Assembly (NCBI GenBank): GCA_963745175.1 | Contig: CAVUWK010000010.1 | Span: forward strand, 1-64,000 | DNA from: Bog-473 sp963745175 | GTDB lineage: Bacteria; Actinomycetota; Acidimicrobiia; Acidimicrobiales; RAAP-2 | Reading direction: 5' to 3' | DNA length: 64,000 nt | In this document: positions 56,857 through 64,000 of the stretch, piece after piece | Layout: each line of letters starts with the position of its first letter | Position numbering within the stretch: the first letter of the stretch is position 1 | Translations under genes and position numbers: made by a program | Notes under the pieces: model-generated | What the model was told of the DNA's origin: nothing | Database searches by the model: none | What the model saw: the letters and a program-made list of their open reading frames with translations, nothing else

Positions 56857-57645
56857 TCACCACGTGAGACCCAGCGCCTCGCGCATCGTTGCCTCGAACT
56901 CGGCATCACCGAGCGTCCGCCGCAGCCGCAACACCATGACGGCATCCTGGCCCACTTCGACCCGCAGCGGTGTCGCCGGGTCCTCGATGGCGTCGGCCAC
57001 GGCGGCGCCTACCAGCTCGGGTCCCGGCCGGCCGCCGGCTCCGGTCAAGGTGGCCACCGTCCCGCCCCACTGGGCATGGAGGTCGGCGTAGACCGGCGGA
57101 CCGGGGTGGTCGTCGTCGTGTTTCATCCCCGGAGCGATGTACCCGGGCTCGATGATCACGACCCGGATCCCGAAGTGCCCGAGCTCGAAGTAGAGCGACT
57201 CCGAGAGAGCCTCGAGCGCGTGCTTCGAAGCGGCATACGGGCCTTCGAGGGGCGTCCCGATCCTGCCCTGCACCGAGCTGACGTTGACCAGCACGCCGCT
57301 GCCCCGCTCGCGCCAGCGGGGCACCACCGCCTGCGCCATGCGCAAGGGGCCCACGGTGTTCACCGCCAGCACGTGGTTGAAGGAGTCGAGCGGGTAGGTC
57401 TCCAGTGGACCGGAGCCGGGCACGCCGGCGTTGTTGACCACCGCGTCGAGCTCGCCGGCCGCCGCCACGGCCGCCCGCACCGATGCCTCGTCACTGACGT
57501 CGAGCGGCAGGATCTGCGCCGCCGGCAACCCCTCGAGGAGAGCCGGGTTCCGGGCCGTCGCCACCACATGGTGGCCTCGTCCGGTCAGCACCTCGACCGT
57601 GGCGCGCCCGATGGCGCGGGCCGCACCCGTCACCAACACGCGCAC
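56857..57645 (-). CDS. SDR family oxidoreductase
   Basis: 262 residues. VLVTGAARAIGRATVEVLTG, LDVSDEASV, VVNNAGVPGSG, NVSSVQGRIGTPLEG and PYAASKHALEALSE give a complete catalytic set (Asn, Ser, Tyr, Lys). The following IEPGYIAPGMK is typical of classical SDRs acting on steroid-like or aryl alcohols. The start is 3 bp after the upstream SDR stop. Confidence 0.9.
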   Translation of the reverse strand: MRVLVTGAARAIGRATVEVLTGRGHHVVATARNPALLEGLPAAQILPLDVSDEASVRAAVAAAGELDAVVNNAGVPGSGPLETYPLDSFNHVLAVNTVGPLRMAQAVVPRWRERGSGVLVNVSSVQGRIGTPLEGPYAASKHALEALSESLYFELGHFGIRVVIIEPGYIAPGMKHDDDHPGPPVYADLHAQWGGTVATLTGAGGRPGPELVGAAVADAIEDPATPLRVEVGQDAVMVLRLRRTLGDAEFEATMREALGLTW

Positions 57646-57648
57646 CGC

Positions 57649-58527
57649 TCAGACCGCGTCGGCCGGCGCCAGGCCGACCAGCTCCTCGCTCGCCTGCCAC
57701 AGCCGACGCGCCGCCTCGGGGTCCTGCGCCCAGCGTTTGGGCTGCTTCGGCTTGCATTTGACGAAATACCGACCGCTCACCCCCTCCACGTCAGGGGACG
57801 AGGCCAGGTACACAGAGGTCAGGGCCCCCTTGGCCGGCGAGAGGAAGAAGGGGCTCGCGAGCTTGATGCCGAAGCCGAGGAGTCCCCTGGCATCCCCGTC
57901 GCCGCCGTAGCCGGTGCGCACCGTGCCGGGGTGGAGGGAGTTCGCCGTGACGCCCCTGCCCTCCAGGCGCCGGGCCAGCTCCAGCGTGAACAAGATGTTG
58001 GCCAGCTTCGACTGCCCGTACACCCGCATACCCCGGTAGCGCTTCTCGGACTGCAGATCGTCGAACGGCATTCCCTGGCGCGCCGCGTTGTGGGCCGTCG
58101 ACGCCACGTTGACGATGCGCGCCGGTGCCGACGCGATGATTCGATCCGATAAGAGGTTGGTCAGGAGGAACGGACCGAGATGGTTCGTGGCGAACGTCGC
58201 CTCGTAGCCGTCCACCGTCTCCGCCCGCTCGGTGAGCACCAAGCCCGCGTTGTTGACGAGCACGTCGAGGCGGGGCGCCTGTTCAAGGATCTCCGCCGCG
58301 CCCTGCCGGACGGAGGCCAAGTCGGCCAGGTCGAAGACGACGAGCTGGACCTGAGCTTCAGGCCCGGTCCGCTGGGCGATCGCCGAGACTGCGGCCCTGC
58401 CCTTGTCGGCGTTGCGGGCCGTGACCAGGACCCGGGCTCCCATCGCCGCCAACGCGGCGGCCGTCTCGAACCCGATCCCCGAATTGCCGCCGGTGACGAC
58501 GACGGTCTTCCCCTTCATGTCCGGCAC
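57649..58527 (-). CDS. SDR family oxidoreductase (retinol dehydrogenase-like)
   Basis: 292 residues. KTVVVTGGNSGIGFETAAAL, VFDLADLASVRQGA, VLVNNAGLVL, NHLGPFLLTNLL, VNVASTAHN and RVYGQSKLANILFTLELARR; this is the atypical-length SDR branch of retinol dehydrogenase/WWOX relatives. It presumably oxidises or reduces a lipophilic alcohol or ketone. It is 62 bp after the sulfatase stop and 3 bp before the next SDR. Confidence 0.9.
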   Translation of the reverse strand: MPDMKGKTVVVTGGNSGIGFETAAALAAMGARVLVTARNADKGRAAVSAIAQRTGPEAQVQLVVFDLADLASVRQGAAEILEQAPRLDVLVNNAGLVLTERAETVDGYEATFATNHLGPFLLTNLLSDRIIASAPARIVNVASTAHNAARQGMPFDDLQSEKRYRGMRVYGQSKLANILFTLELARRLEGRGVTANSLHPGTVRTGYGGDGDARGLLGFGIKLASPFFLSPAKGALTSVYLASSPDVEGVSGRYFVKCKPKQPKRWAQDPEAARRLWQASEELVGLAPADAV

Positions 58528-58589
58528 CGCGCCCAGCCTCCTCGTGACGAGCAGGCGTCAGCATTCCACAACTCCCCCGACGTCCCTCG

Positions 58590-60146
58590 CTAACGCCAGG
58601 TGTCCCGGGCCTCGACCAGTCCGCGCTCGGGGTCGAGGAAGCTGCCGCTCAGCGTCCGATCCGCCGAGCGCATCTGCCACTGGAGCAGCTCCTGGGTCGC
58701 CGCCCAGGCGGCGTCGCCCACCCCCGCACTCCCCTCCCGCAACAGGTTGTGCGTCTGCTCCGGGTCCGAGGAGAGGTCGAACAGCAAGGGGGGGAACACT
58801 GCGGCGTCCGCGGCGAACTGGACGTACTTGTGCCGTGGCCCGCGGGACGCCGCCAGCGCACAATGACTCATCGGGATCCCGAACGATCTTTCGGCCAGCA
58901 GCTTCGCCGGGTCCGAGAAGCTCCACTCGAAGTGGGCGGTGTCGCGCCAGTGTTCGGGGACCGGCTCGCCGCGCAGGAACGGATGGAGCGACCAGCCGTC
59001 GGCCTGCAGAGGCACCTCTGCACCGATGAAGTCACAGATCGTCGGCAGCACGTCGACGGATTCGGTCACCGCGTCGACGATGGTCCCTCGCGCCGCGTCG
59101 GCCTCGGCGCGCGGGTCCACCACGATCAGCGGGACGTGATAGCTCTCGTCCCAGAAGCCGAGCTTCTCGAGCAGCCAGTGGTCGCCGCCCATCTCCCCGT
59201 GATCGCTGGTGAGGACGACCAGGGTGGACTCGGCCAGCCCGCTGCCGACGAGGTACTCGAAGAGGGGTGCCAAGCCGTCGTCCACCTCGCGCTGGGCCCC
59301 GTAATACGTCGCCCGCACCTGGCGGCGCTCCCGCTCGTCCCGGGGCGCCCCGACCCCGGGAATCGCCGTCGCGAAGGCACCCAAGGGGTGGATCGCCCCC
59401 TCCTCCTCGCGTGTCGCGCACCCGACGAACCGGCCAACGGCCTCGTCCGGATACAGATCGTGATAGCCGATCGGGTTCCGGCGCGGCGGGTGCGGCCGGA
59501 TGAAGGAGGCGTGGACGAAGAACGGCGCGTCGCCGTTCTGCTCCAGCCACTCGACCACGGCCTGACGCACGAAGGTGGTCTGGGACAGCTCGACCGGGAA
59601 GCGGGCCGGCGCCCACGTCGACCCGTGCGCATCGGTCCCGGGGAAACCCTCGATCGGCTCGTACAGCTCGTGCGGGTCGGCGGGGACGTCGAACCCCTGC
59701 GTGGCGAGCCAGCGGCCCCACGCCGGGCTGCCCTGCTCCCACGGGTCCTCGATCAGCGCGCGAAATCCCGGCAGCACGCCCTCGTAGCTGAACAACCTCG
59801 GGTCGCCGGGCGGCACGGTGCGCGGATCGATGGAGGAATCCGTGTAGCCGAAGAGCACCGGGTCGTAGCCCACCTCCCTGGCCAGCAGCGCCACGTTGGT
59901 GAACCGGGCATCCAGCGGGGTGCCGTTGAGGATGGAGCGGTTCCGGTGCTGGTACGTGCCCGTGTAGAGGCAGGCGCGTGAGGGCCCGCAGGGCGCCGCG
60001 TTGGCCCAGTGATTGGCGAACAGCACACCCCGGCCGGCCAAGGCGTCCAGGGTGGGGGTCTCGAGCACCGGGTGGCCGAGGGCCGACAGGCAGTCGCCGC
60101 GCCACTGGTCGAGCGTGATGAAGAGGACGTTGCGCGCCGGCGGCAT
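58590..60146 (-). CDS. Sulfatase-family hydrolase, phosphonate monoester hydrolase-like
   Basis: 518 residues, intact. Metal motif NVLFITLDQWRGDCLSALG; formylglycine signature APCGPSRACLYTG with the Cys near residue 53; HRNRSILNGTPLDARFTNVA and VLFGYTDSSIDPRTVPPGDP resemble the phosphonate monoester hydrolase/phosphodiesterase branch; VVLTSDHGEMGGDHWLLEK supplies the second metal Asp/His. It needs the formylglycine modification. These enzymes are promiscuous for sulfate mono-, phosphate di- and phosphonate monoesters. ATG 60146 is preferred to a TTG two codons earlier. It heads a five-gene operon. Confidence 0.88.
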   Translation of the reverse strand: MPPARNVLFITLDQWRGDCLSALGHPVLETPTLDALAGRGVLFANHWANAAPCGPSRACLYTGTYQHRNRSILNGTPLDARFTNVALLAREVGYDPVLFGYTDSSIDPRTVPPGDPRLFSYEGVLPGFRALIEDPWEQGSPAWGRWLATQGFDVPADPHELYEPIEGFPGTDAHGSTWAPARFPVELSQTTFVRQAVVEWLEQNGDAPFFVHASFIRPHPPRRNPIGYHDLYPDEAVGRFVGCATREEEGAIHPLGAFATAIPGVGAPRDERERRQVRATYYGAQREVDDGLAPLFEYLVGSGLAESTLVVLTSDHGEMGGDHWLLEKLGFWDESYHVPLIVVDPRAEADAARGTIVDAVTESVDVLPTICDFIGAEVPLQADGWSLHPFLRGEPVPEHWRDTAHFEWSFSDPAKLLAERSFGIPMSHCALAASRGPRHKYVQFAADAAVFPPLLFDLSSDPEQTHNLLREGSAGVGDAAWAATQELLQWQMRSADRTLSGSFLDPERGLVEARDTWR

Positions 60147-60222
60147 GGTCAACTCTTGCCCATCCCGGGCGCCCGAGCCCGGCCGGTCGGCCGGATGGCG
60201 CGGCGGCCGACCACGGCCGGGC

Positions 60223-60471
60223 TCAAGACGTGCGGATCGTCGCTCCTCCGAGCTTCGTCCCGAACTCGATCAACCAGGCTCCGACACGCGGTGCCACTGC
60301 CCGGCGCACGGTTCGGCCACCGGACACCGGGAGTCCGGGGGCCGAACGCTGCGTCGCCGGGACGTCACTCGCCACGACATCACCGCGGGCTGCACGCCGC
60401 GGACCCGCCGACCGCAGCAGATCCTGCCGGTGGGCTTCAGCCTGCGACTGCACTGCCTTCGTCTGGATCAT
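60223..60471 (-). CDS. Small basic protein of unknown function
   Basis: 82 residues, beginning MIQTKAVQSQAEAHRQDLLR and ending TKLGGATIRTS. No family recognised; the first helix resembles short Arg/Ala-rich proteins of Actinobacteria. Support for a real gene: GAGGTGAG just upstream of ATG 60471 and a good promoter (60531-60559) divergent from the ArsR gene. Confidence 0.5.
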   Translation of the reverse strand: MIQTKAVQSQAEAHRQDLLRSAGPRRAARGDVVASDVPATQRSAPGLPVSGGRTVRRAVAPRVGAWLIEFGTKLGGATIRTS

Positions 60472-60530
60472 CAGCTCACCTCGTCCCGGATGTTTGTCCC
60501 GTGATCACAACTCCCGCTCAACACGTAGGT

Positions 60531-60559
60531 ATCTTACCGCATGTTTGACATTGATTCAA
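60531..60559 (-). promoter_or_regulatory. Promoter of the small gene, divergent from the ArsR promoter
   Basis: Minus strand TTGAAT (60559-60554), 17-bp spacer, TAAGAT (60536-60531). Its -35 lies between the -35 and -10 of the opposite ArsR promoter. Confidence 0.55.
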
Positions 60560-60573
60560 CAATATCCTAATAT
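60545..60573 (+). promoter_or_regulatory. Near-consensus leaderless promoter of the ArsR gene
   Basis: TTGACA (60545-60550), 17-bp spacer, TAATAT (60568-60573), then 6 nt to ATG 60580. An imperfect dyad ATTG/CAAT (60550-60563) in the spacer is a likely regulator site. Confidence 0.75.
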
Positions 60574-60579
60574 AGCCGT

Positions 60580-61617
60580 ATGCCTATGTTCGTTGATGAA
60601 GCCGTTCGCCCCGTCAAGAAGTCGGTGACCGCCGCGCCATCGCTGGCAAGTGACCTGTCCTGGCTCCTGTTCGTGGCGTCCCAGCCGTCGATGCAGGCCC
60701 GGTACCCGAAGCTGGCCGAGATGTTCAAGGGCCGCGAGGACCTCGCCGCCCGGGTGCGCAACTTCTGGAACGACGGGTCGGACCGAACCTGCTTCGCCGA
60801 GATGCAGGTGCTGGCGCACCACGGCGGAGCGCTGGGCGAGACCGACCCCGAGTCCCTGTGGGCGGCGATCGGGTCGGGGGTCGCCACCATTCCGCTCGAC
60901 CTGGAGATGCCCTCGGAGAGTGCCGAGGACCGCGCGGTGTACCTCGAACGCTTCAGCAAGCTCCGTTCGTCCCCGGACCTCCTGCGGACGTACCTGGAAC
61001 TCCTCGCGGAGGTCTGGGCGCCCGTCGACGACACGTGGCAACAGGCGCTGCCGATCATCGAGGAAGCCGGGCGCCATCTGGTCGCACAGTACGAACGCGG
61101 GCAATCACTGGAGATATTGATAACGCCGGGGTGTGACATCCTCATCGAGCGGATGCCCGAGATCCTCGCCGACCTCGAGGCCGGGAAGCCGCTCCTGTTC
61201 GTCCCCTGCCTGTTCTTCGGTTCGAGCATGTACCTGGAGTTCTCCGACGTGGTCGTCATGGGAACGGGCGTGGGCCAGGGCGACGTCGTGGCGCGGGCGC
61301 AGACCGAATCGGTGGCCCGGCGCCTCAAGGCCGTGGCCGATCCCACCCGTCTCGCCCTGTTGCACTCGCTGGCGACGGCGCCGAGCTCCGTGGGGGAGCT
61401 GGCCGTGCTCTTCCGGCTGGCCCAGCCCACCGTCAGCATGCACGTGAAGGTGCTGCGGGAGAGCGGGCTGGTCCGATCGGAGCGCCAGGGGGGTCGGATG
61501 AGGCTGAGCGCCGACGCCGCCGCCGTCGAGTTGCTGCTCGGAGAGCTCCGTGAGGCCGTGCTGCAGGGTGCGTCGGCGCTCAGCCCGCCGGTGCCAGGAC
61601 CAGCGGCAGCGACCTGA
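60580..61617 (+). CDS. ArsR-type regulator with a large N-terminal domain
   Basis: 345 residues. Residues 1-240 are a DUF5937-like ligand domain without clear motifs (SWLLFVASQPSMQARYPKLA, VPCLFFGSSMYLEFSDVVVM); residues 245-320 are the winged helix: RRLKAVADPTRLALLHSLAT, SVGELAVLFRLAQPTVSMHV and KVLRESGLVRSERQGG. No cysteine metal site is apparent, so it probably senses an organic ligand. ATG 60580 follows the -10 box by 6 nt. Its end overlaps the convergent P450 gene by 38 bp. Confidence 0.87.
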   Translation: MPMFVDEAVRPVKKSVTAAPSLASDLSWLLFVASQPSMQARYPKLAEMFKGREDLAARVRNFWNDGSDRTCFAEMQVLAHHGGALGETDPESLWAAIGSGVATIPLDLEMPSESAEDRAVYLERFSKLRSSPDLLRTYLELLAEVWAPVDDTWQQALPIIEEAGRHLVAQYERGQSLEILITPGCDILIERMPEILADLEAGKPLLFVPCLFFGSSMYLEFSDVVVMGTGVGQGDVVARAQTESVARRLKAVADPTRLALLHSLATAPSSVGELAVLFRLAQPTVSMHVKVLRESGLVRSERQGGRMRLSADAAAVELLLGELREAVLQGASALSPPVPGPAAAT

Positions 61618-62779
61618 TCCCGGCGACCGTGGTCGACAGCACCCGTTCGGCGGGCCCGGTGACCTGGTAGAGCGGGAATCGCCCCAGCAGCTCCTCCACG
61701 AAGATCCGTGCCTCGAGGCGGGCCAGGCTCGCCCCGAGGCACACGTGCTCGCCGAAGCCGAAGGCGAGATGCACGGGATTGGCCGGGCGCCGCACGTCGA
61801 AACGCGCCGCGTCCTCCCCGAAGATGCTCTCGTCGCGGTTCCCCGACGCGTAGAGCAGGCAGAGGTAGTCCCCCCGTGCGACGCGGGTGCCCCCGACGAC
61901 GGTGTCCTCGGTGGCGGTGCGGCAGAACGCGTGGACCGGCGTGACCCAGCGCAGGCACTCCTCCACGCCCCCCGGCACCAACGACCGGTCGGAAACCAGA
62001 GCGGCGCGCTGGTCCGGATGCTCGTGCAACACGAGCGCCGCGCCGGACAGGAGCGTGCGGGTGGTCTCGTTTCCGGCCACCAACAGGGTGAGGAGGAACA
62101 TGAACAGCTCCTCCTTGCTCAGCGGGCATCCCCCGACCTCGCTGCCCACGAGCAGCGAGACAAGGTCCTCCCCCGGCTGGTCGCGCTTGGAGCGGATGTG
62201 CTCGACGATGAACCCGGAGAGCTCGCCGAGCGCCGCCATCGTCTCGTCGGGCGGGAGGTCCGGCGACTCGATGGCCGCGTCGGACCAGCCGCGGAAGTCC
62301 TCCCGGTCCGACTCGTCGATCCCCAGCAGCTCCGCGATCACGGCCAGCGGGAACGGTGCCGCGAGCTCGCCGACGAAGTCGATCTCGTCACGGGCCTCGA
62401 CGGCGTCGAGCAGCGTCGAGGCGCTCTGGCGTATCGACCCGGCCAGGCCCGACATCGCCCGGGGCGTGAAGCGCCGGTTAACGAGGCCCCGGAAGGCGGC
62501 GTGCTCAGGAGGGTCCATGTGGAGGATGGAGCGGGACGGCATCGACACGTCGCCCGAACGCATGGGGTCGTTGACCAGTGCGCCCTGCCCCGAGCAGAAG
62601 TGCGCCGGGTCGCGGCTGAGATTGCGGATGTCCTCGTAGCGGCTGATGGCCCAGAAGCCCGGGGCGCACTCGTGCACGGGATCCTCGGCGCGCAGCCCGG
62701 CCAGCACGTCGTAGTAGTCGTCCCGGACGAAGAAGGCGGCGTCCCGCGGGTCGATCTGGTCCCGCTGGTCGCCGGGCAC
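61580..62779 (-). CDS. Cytochrome P450
   Basis: 399 residues, intact. I-helix LTLLVAGNETTRTLLSGAAL, ExxR in EECLRWVTPVHAF, heme loop HLAFGFGEHVCLGASLARLE with the Cys ligand. The N-terminus (AAFFVRDDYYDVLAGLRAED) and ILHMDPPEHAAFRGLVNRRF are typical of soluble bacterial P450s related to steroid, terpene or fatty-acid hydroxylases. It needs ferredoxin and reductase, not present here. Divergent from the last gene, 137 bp away. Confidence 0.95.
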   Translation of the reverse strand: MPGDQRDQIDPRDAAFFVRDDYYDVLAGLRAEDPVHECAPGFWAISRYEDIRNLSRDPAHFCSGQGALVNDPMRSGDVSMPSRSILHMDPPEHAAFRGLVNRRFTPRAMSGLAGSIRQSASTLLDAVEARDEIDFVGELAAPFPLAVIAELLGIDESDREDFRGWSDAAIESPDLPPDETMAALGELSGFIVEHIRSKRDQPGEDLVSLLVGSEVGGCPLSKEELFMFLLTLLVAGNETTRTLLSGAALVLHEHPDQRAALVSDRSLVPGGVEECLRWVTPVHAFCRTATEDTVVGGTRVARGDYLCLLYASGNRDESIFGEDAARFDVRRPANPVHLAFGFGEHVCLGASLARLEARIFVEELLGRFPLYQVTGPAERVLSTTVAGIRSLPLVLAPAG

Positions 62780-62916
62780 CGTCCGAGCGTACTGTCACCG
62801 ACGGTGCGCACGGAGTACGACAGCCTCTCCCTCGGCGGCCGCTGGGCTGCCGACAGGCGGATCACGGTGGTCTCGCCCCATACGGGACTGCCCCTTGGCT
62901 CCACCTCGCGTGGGCC

Positions 62917-64000
62917 GTGACACCGCCGCCAGAGCCCTGGGGCGCGCCGCCCGGCGGCGCACCGACCGCCGGCGCGTCCCCCTTCCCCGCTTCCGACGAG
63001 CATGCTCCCCTCGCCGGCATCGACGAGTTCCTCGTCCACAACGCGCCCTACCCGGTGCGCGTCATGTGGACGCCCGACGCGCAGGCCTACGAGCGCGTCT
63101 GGTTCACCTGCCAGGACAGGGTGGGCGACCTTCTCGTGGTGATCGGGCTCGCCTTCTACCCCAACCTCGGCACGGCTGAGGCCTACGCCATCGTCAACGT
63201 GCGCGGACGCCACACCACGGTGCGGGCCCACAAGAAATGCCCCACCGACCGCATGGACATGACGTTCGGCCCCTTCCACTTCGAGGTGGTGGAGCCCTTC
63301 CGGCAGTGGCGGCTCACGCTCGATCCCACGGAGCACGACATCGCCTTCGACATCACCTGGCTCGATACGAAGCGCCCCGTCTTCCGGCAATTGGGCGCCG
63401 GCATCATCGTGGGCGGGCGCGCCGTCAGCCCGGTCGCCGGCTACGACGGCTTCGGACGCCAGGAGGGCTGGGTCGAGGCCCACGGCGAGCGCTTCGAGCT
63501 CACGCCGGCCACCCACCTCGGCACGCGCGACCACCACTGGGGGACGCGCGACGGCGTCGGGGGGCCGGGCCGCTACATGGGGATGCAGCATCCGCACAGC
63601 GGCGAGTGGGTCGAGTTCGCGGACTTCGGCATCTGGGGCGACCATGTGCTCTACAACCTCGGCGACCCGCGCAAGCGCAGCGCGACGCTGACCAAACGCG
63701 TGCACCGCATGCGCTTCGAACCCGACACCAACCTGCTGCAGAGCGGCGAGGTCGACCTCGTGTTCTCCGACGGGTCCGTCAAGACCATGTCGTTCGAACG
63801 GCTCGGCAATCAGATCGCCTTCCTCCGCTGCGGCATGTACGGCGGTCCGAACGGCGGCACGCCCGACGGCGACCTGTGGCACGGCATGCCGGTCGCCGCG
63901 GGCGATCAGGTCGTGGTGCACGGCGAGACCTTCGACGTGAACGACCCCGACGTGCGCCGCCGACTGGCCGGGCAGGACCAGCACCACTGCCGCGTCACCT
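62917..64000 (+). CDS. Uncharacterised protein, lipocalin/AttH-like (DUF7064/7065-like), truncated at window end
   Basis: At least 361 residues, open to the window edge. GTG 62917 starts a Pro/Gly-rich lead; the domain has FPASDEHAPLAGIDEFLVHN, TFGPFHFEVVEPFRQWRLTL, DPTEHDIAFDITWLD, RDHHWGTRDGVGGPGRYMG and a later repeat of beta strands. These resemble two-part beta-barrel proteins found beside lipid and steroid genes in mycobacteria; I cannot name the reaction. RDHHWG suggests a metal or catalytic site. Confidence 0.65.
   Translation, partial: MTPPPEPWGAPPGGAPTAGASPFPASDEHAPLAGIDEFLVHNAPYPVRVMWTPDAQAYERVWFTCQDRVGDLLVVIGLAFYPNLGTAEAYAIVNVRGRHTTVRAHKKCPTDRMDMTFGPFHFEVVEPFRQWRLTLDPTEHDIAFDITWLDTKRPVFRQLGAGIIVGGRAVSPVAGYDGFGRQEGWVEAHGERFELTPATHLGTRDHHWGTRDGVGGPGRYMGMQHPHSGEWVEFADFGIWGDHVLYNLGDPRKRSATLTKRVHRMRFEPDTNLLQSGEVDLVFSDGSVKTMSFERLGNQIAFLRCGMYGGPNGGTPDGDLWHGMPVAAGDQVVVHGETFDVNDPDVRRRLAGQDQHHCRVT

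Noticed and set aside
55000..64000. Mobile element or genomic island borders around the catabolic genes
   Set aside because: No integrase, transposase, tRNA, or flanking direct repeats were seen, and base composition resembles the rest of the window apart from short promoter regions.

Overview
The window is 64 kb of very GC-rich chromosomal DNA from an actinobacterium, most likely of the Acidimicrobiia or a close relative (inference). The signs are a division and cell-wall (dcw) cluster with DivIVA/Wag31, SepF and YggT, a Bpa-type proteasome activator, DUF3040, an F420/PPOX-type oxidoreductase, a mycothiol-enzyme (DinB/MPI) fold protein, ergothioneine genes, Thr-rich secreted tails and many GTG starts. 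No tRNA, rRNA, CRISPR array, insertion sequence or prophage was seen. Many conserved genes, including essential ones (dnaE, murB, murC, murG, ftsI), are broken by single-base frameshifts. Because the protein sequence continues perfectly in the next frame, I read these as sequence errors in a draft or long-read assembly, not as real pseudogenes; spans below are given across the frameshifts.

Layout. 1-3.0 kb: 3'-truncated dnaE. 3.0-7.8 kb: RDD membrane protein, Bpa, AlkP-type phosphodiesterase, Rrf2 regulator, histidine phosphatase and an unusual group 2/3 sigma factor. 7.8-26.9 kb (all minus strand, transcribed right to left): mraZ, rsmH, ftsL-like, ftsI, murE, mraY, ftsW, murG, murC, murB, ftsQ, ftsZ, yggS, sepF, yggT, divIVA, a DksA/TraR protein, lspA and an RluD-type pseudouridine synthase. 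Most neighbours overlap by GTGA/ATGA. murD and murF are absent from the cluster. A promoter overlapped by five 10-bp-spaced MraZ boxes precedes mraZ, and ftsZ has its own consensus-like promoter.

27-43 kb: lipoate ligase-like/HNH/small protein/ROK kinase operon, DUF3040 and LapA-like membrane proteins, acyl-CoA ligase plus tyrosine phosphatase, a CapA-like secreted protein, DUF2254, a divergent GH4 glycosidase/sugar kinase pair sharing one overlapping promoter, a drug exporter fused to a winged helix, nitronate monooxygenase, an SDR and MsrA. 43-49 kb: a His-rich PadR regulator with an ABC exporter, a DinB-type enzyme, and egtB-egtD for ergothioneine.

49-55 kb: a cell-envelope glycan region: YfhO-like membrane protein, an SQD1-type UDP-sulfoquinovose synthase and an MptB-like mannosyltransferase. 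55-64 kb: a catabolic-looking accessory region in which a five-gene minus-strand operon (sulfatase/phosphonate monoester hydrolase, two SDRs, an EthD-like protein, a SnoaL-like protein) sits beside a two-domain ArsR regulator with a near-perfect leaderless promoter, a divergent 82-aa small gene, a cytochrome P450 and a truncated gene of unknown function. The best candidates for something new are the sulfoquinovose glycan region, this catabolic operon with its overlapping divergent promoters, and the His-rich PadR/ABC module.
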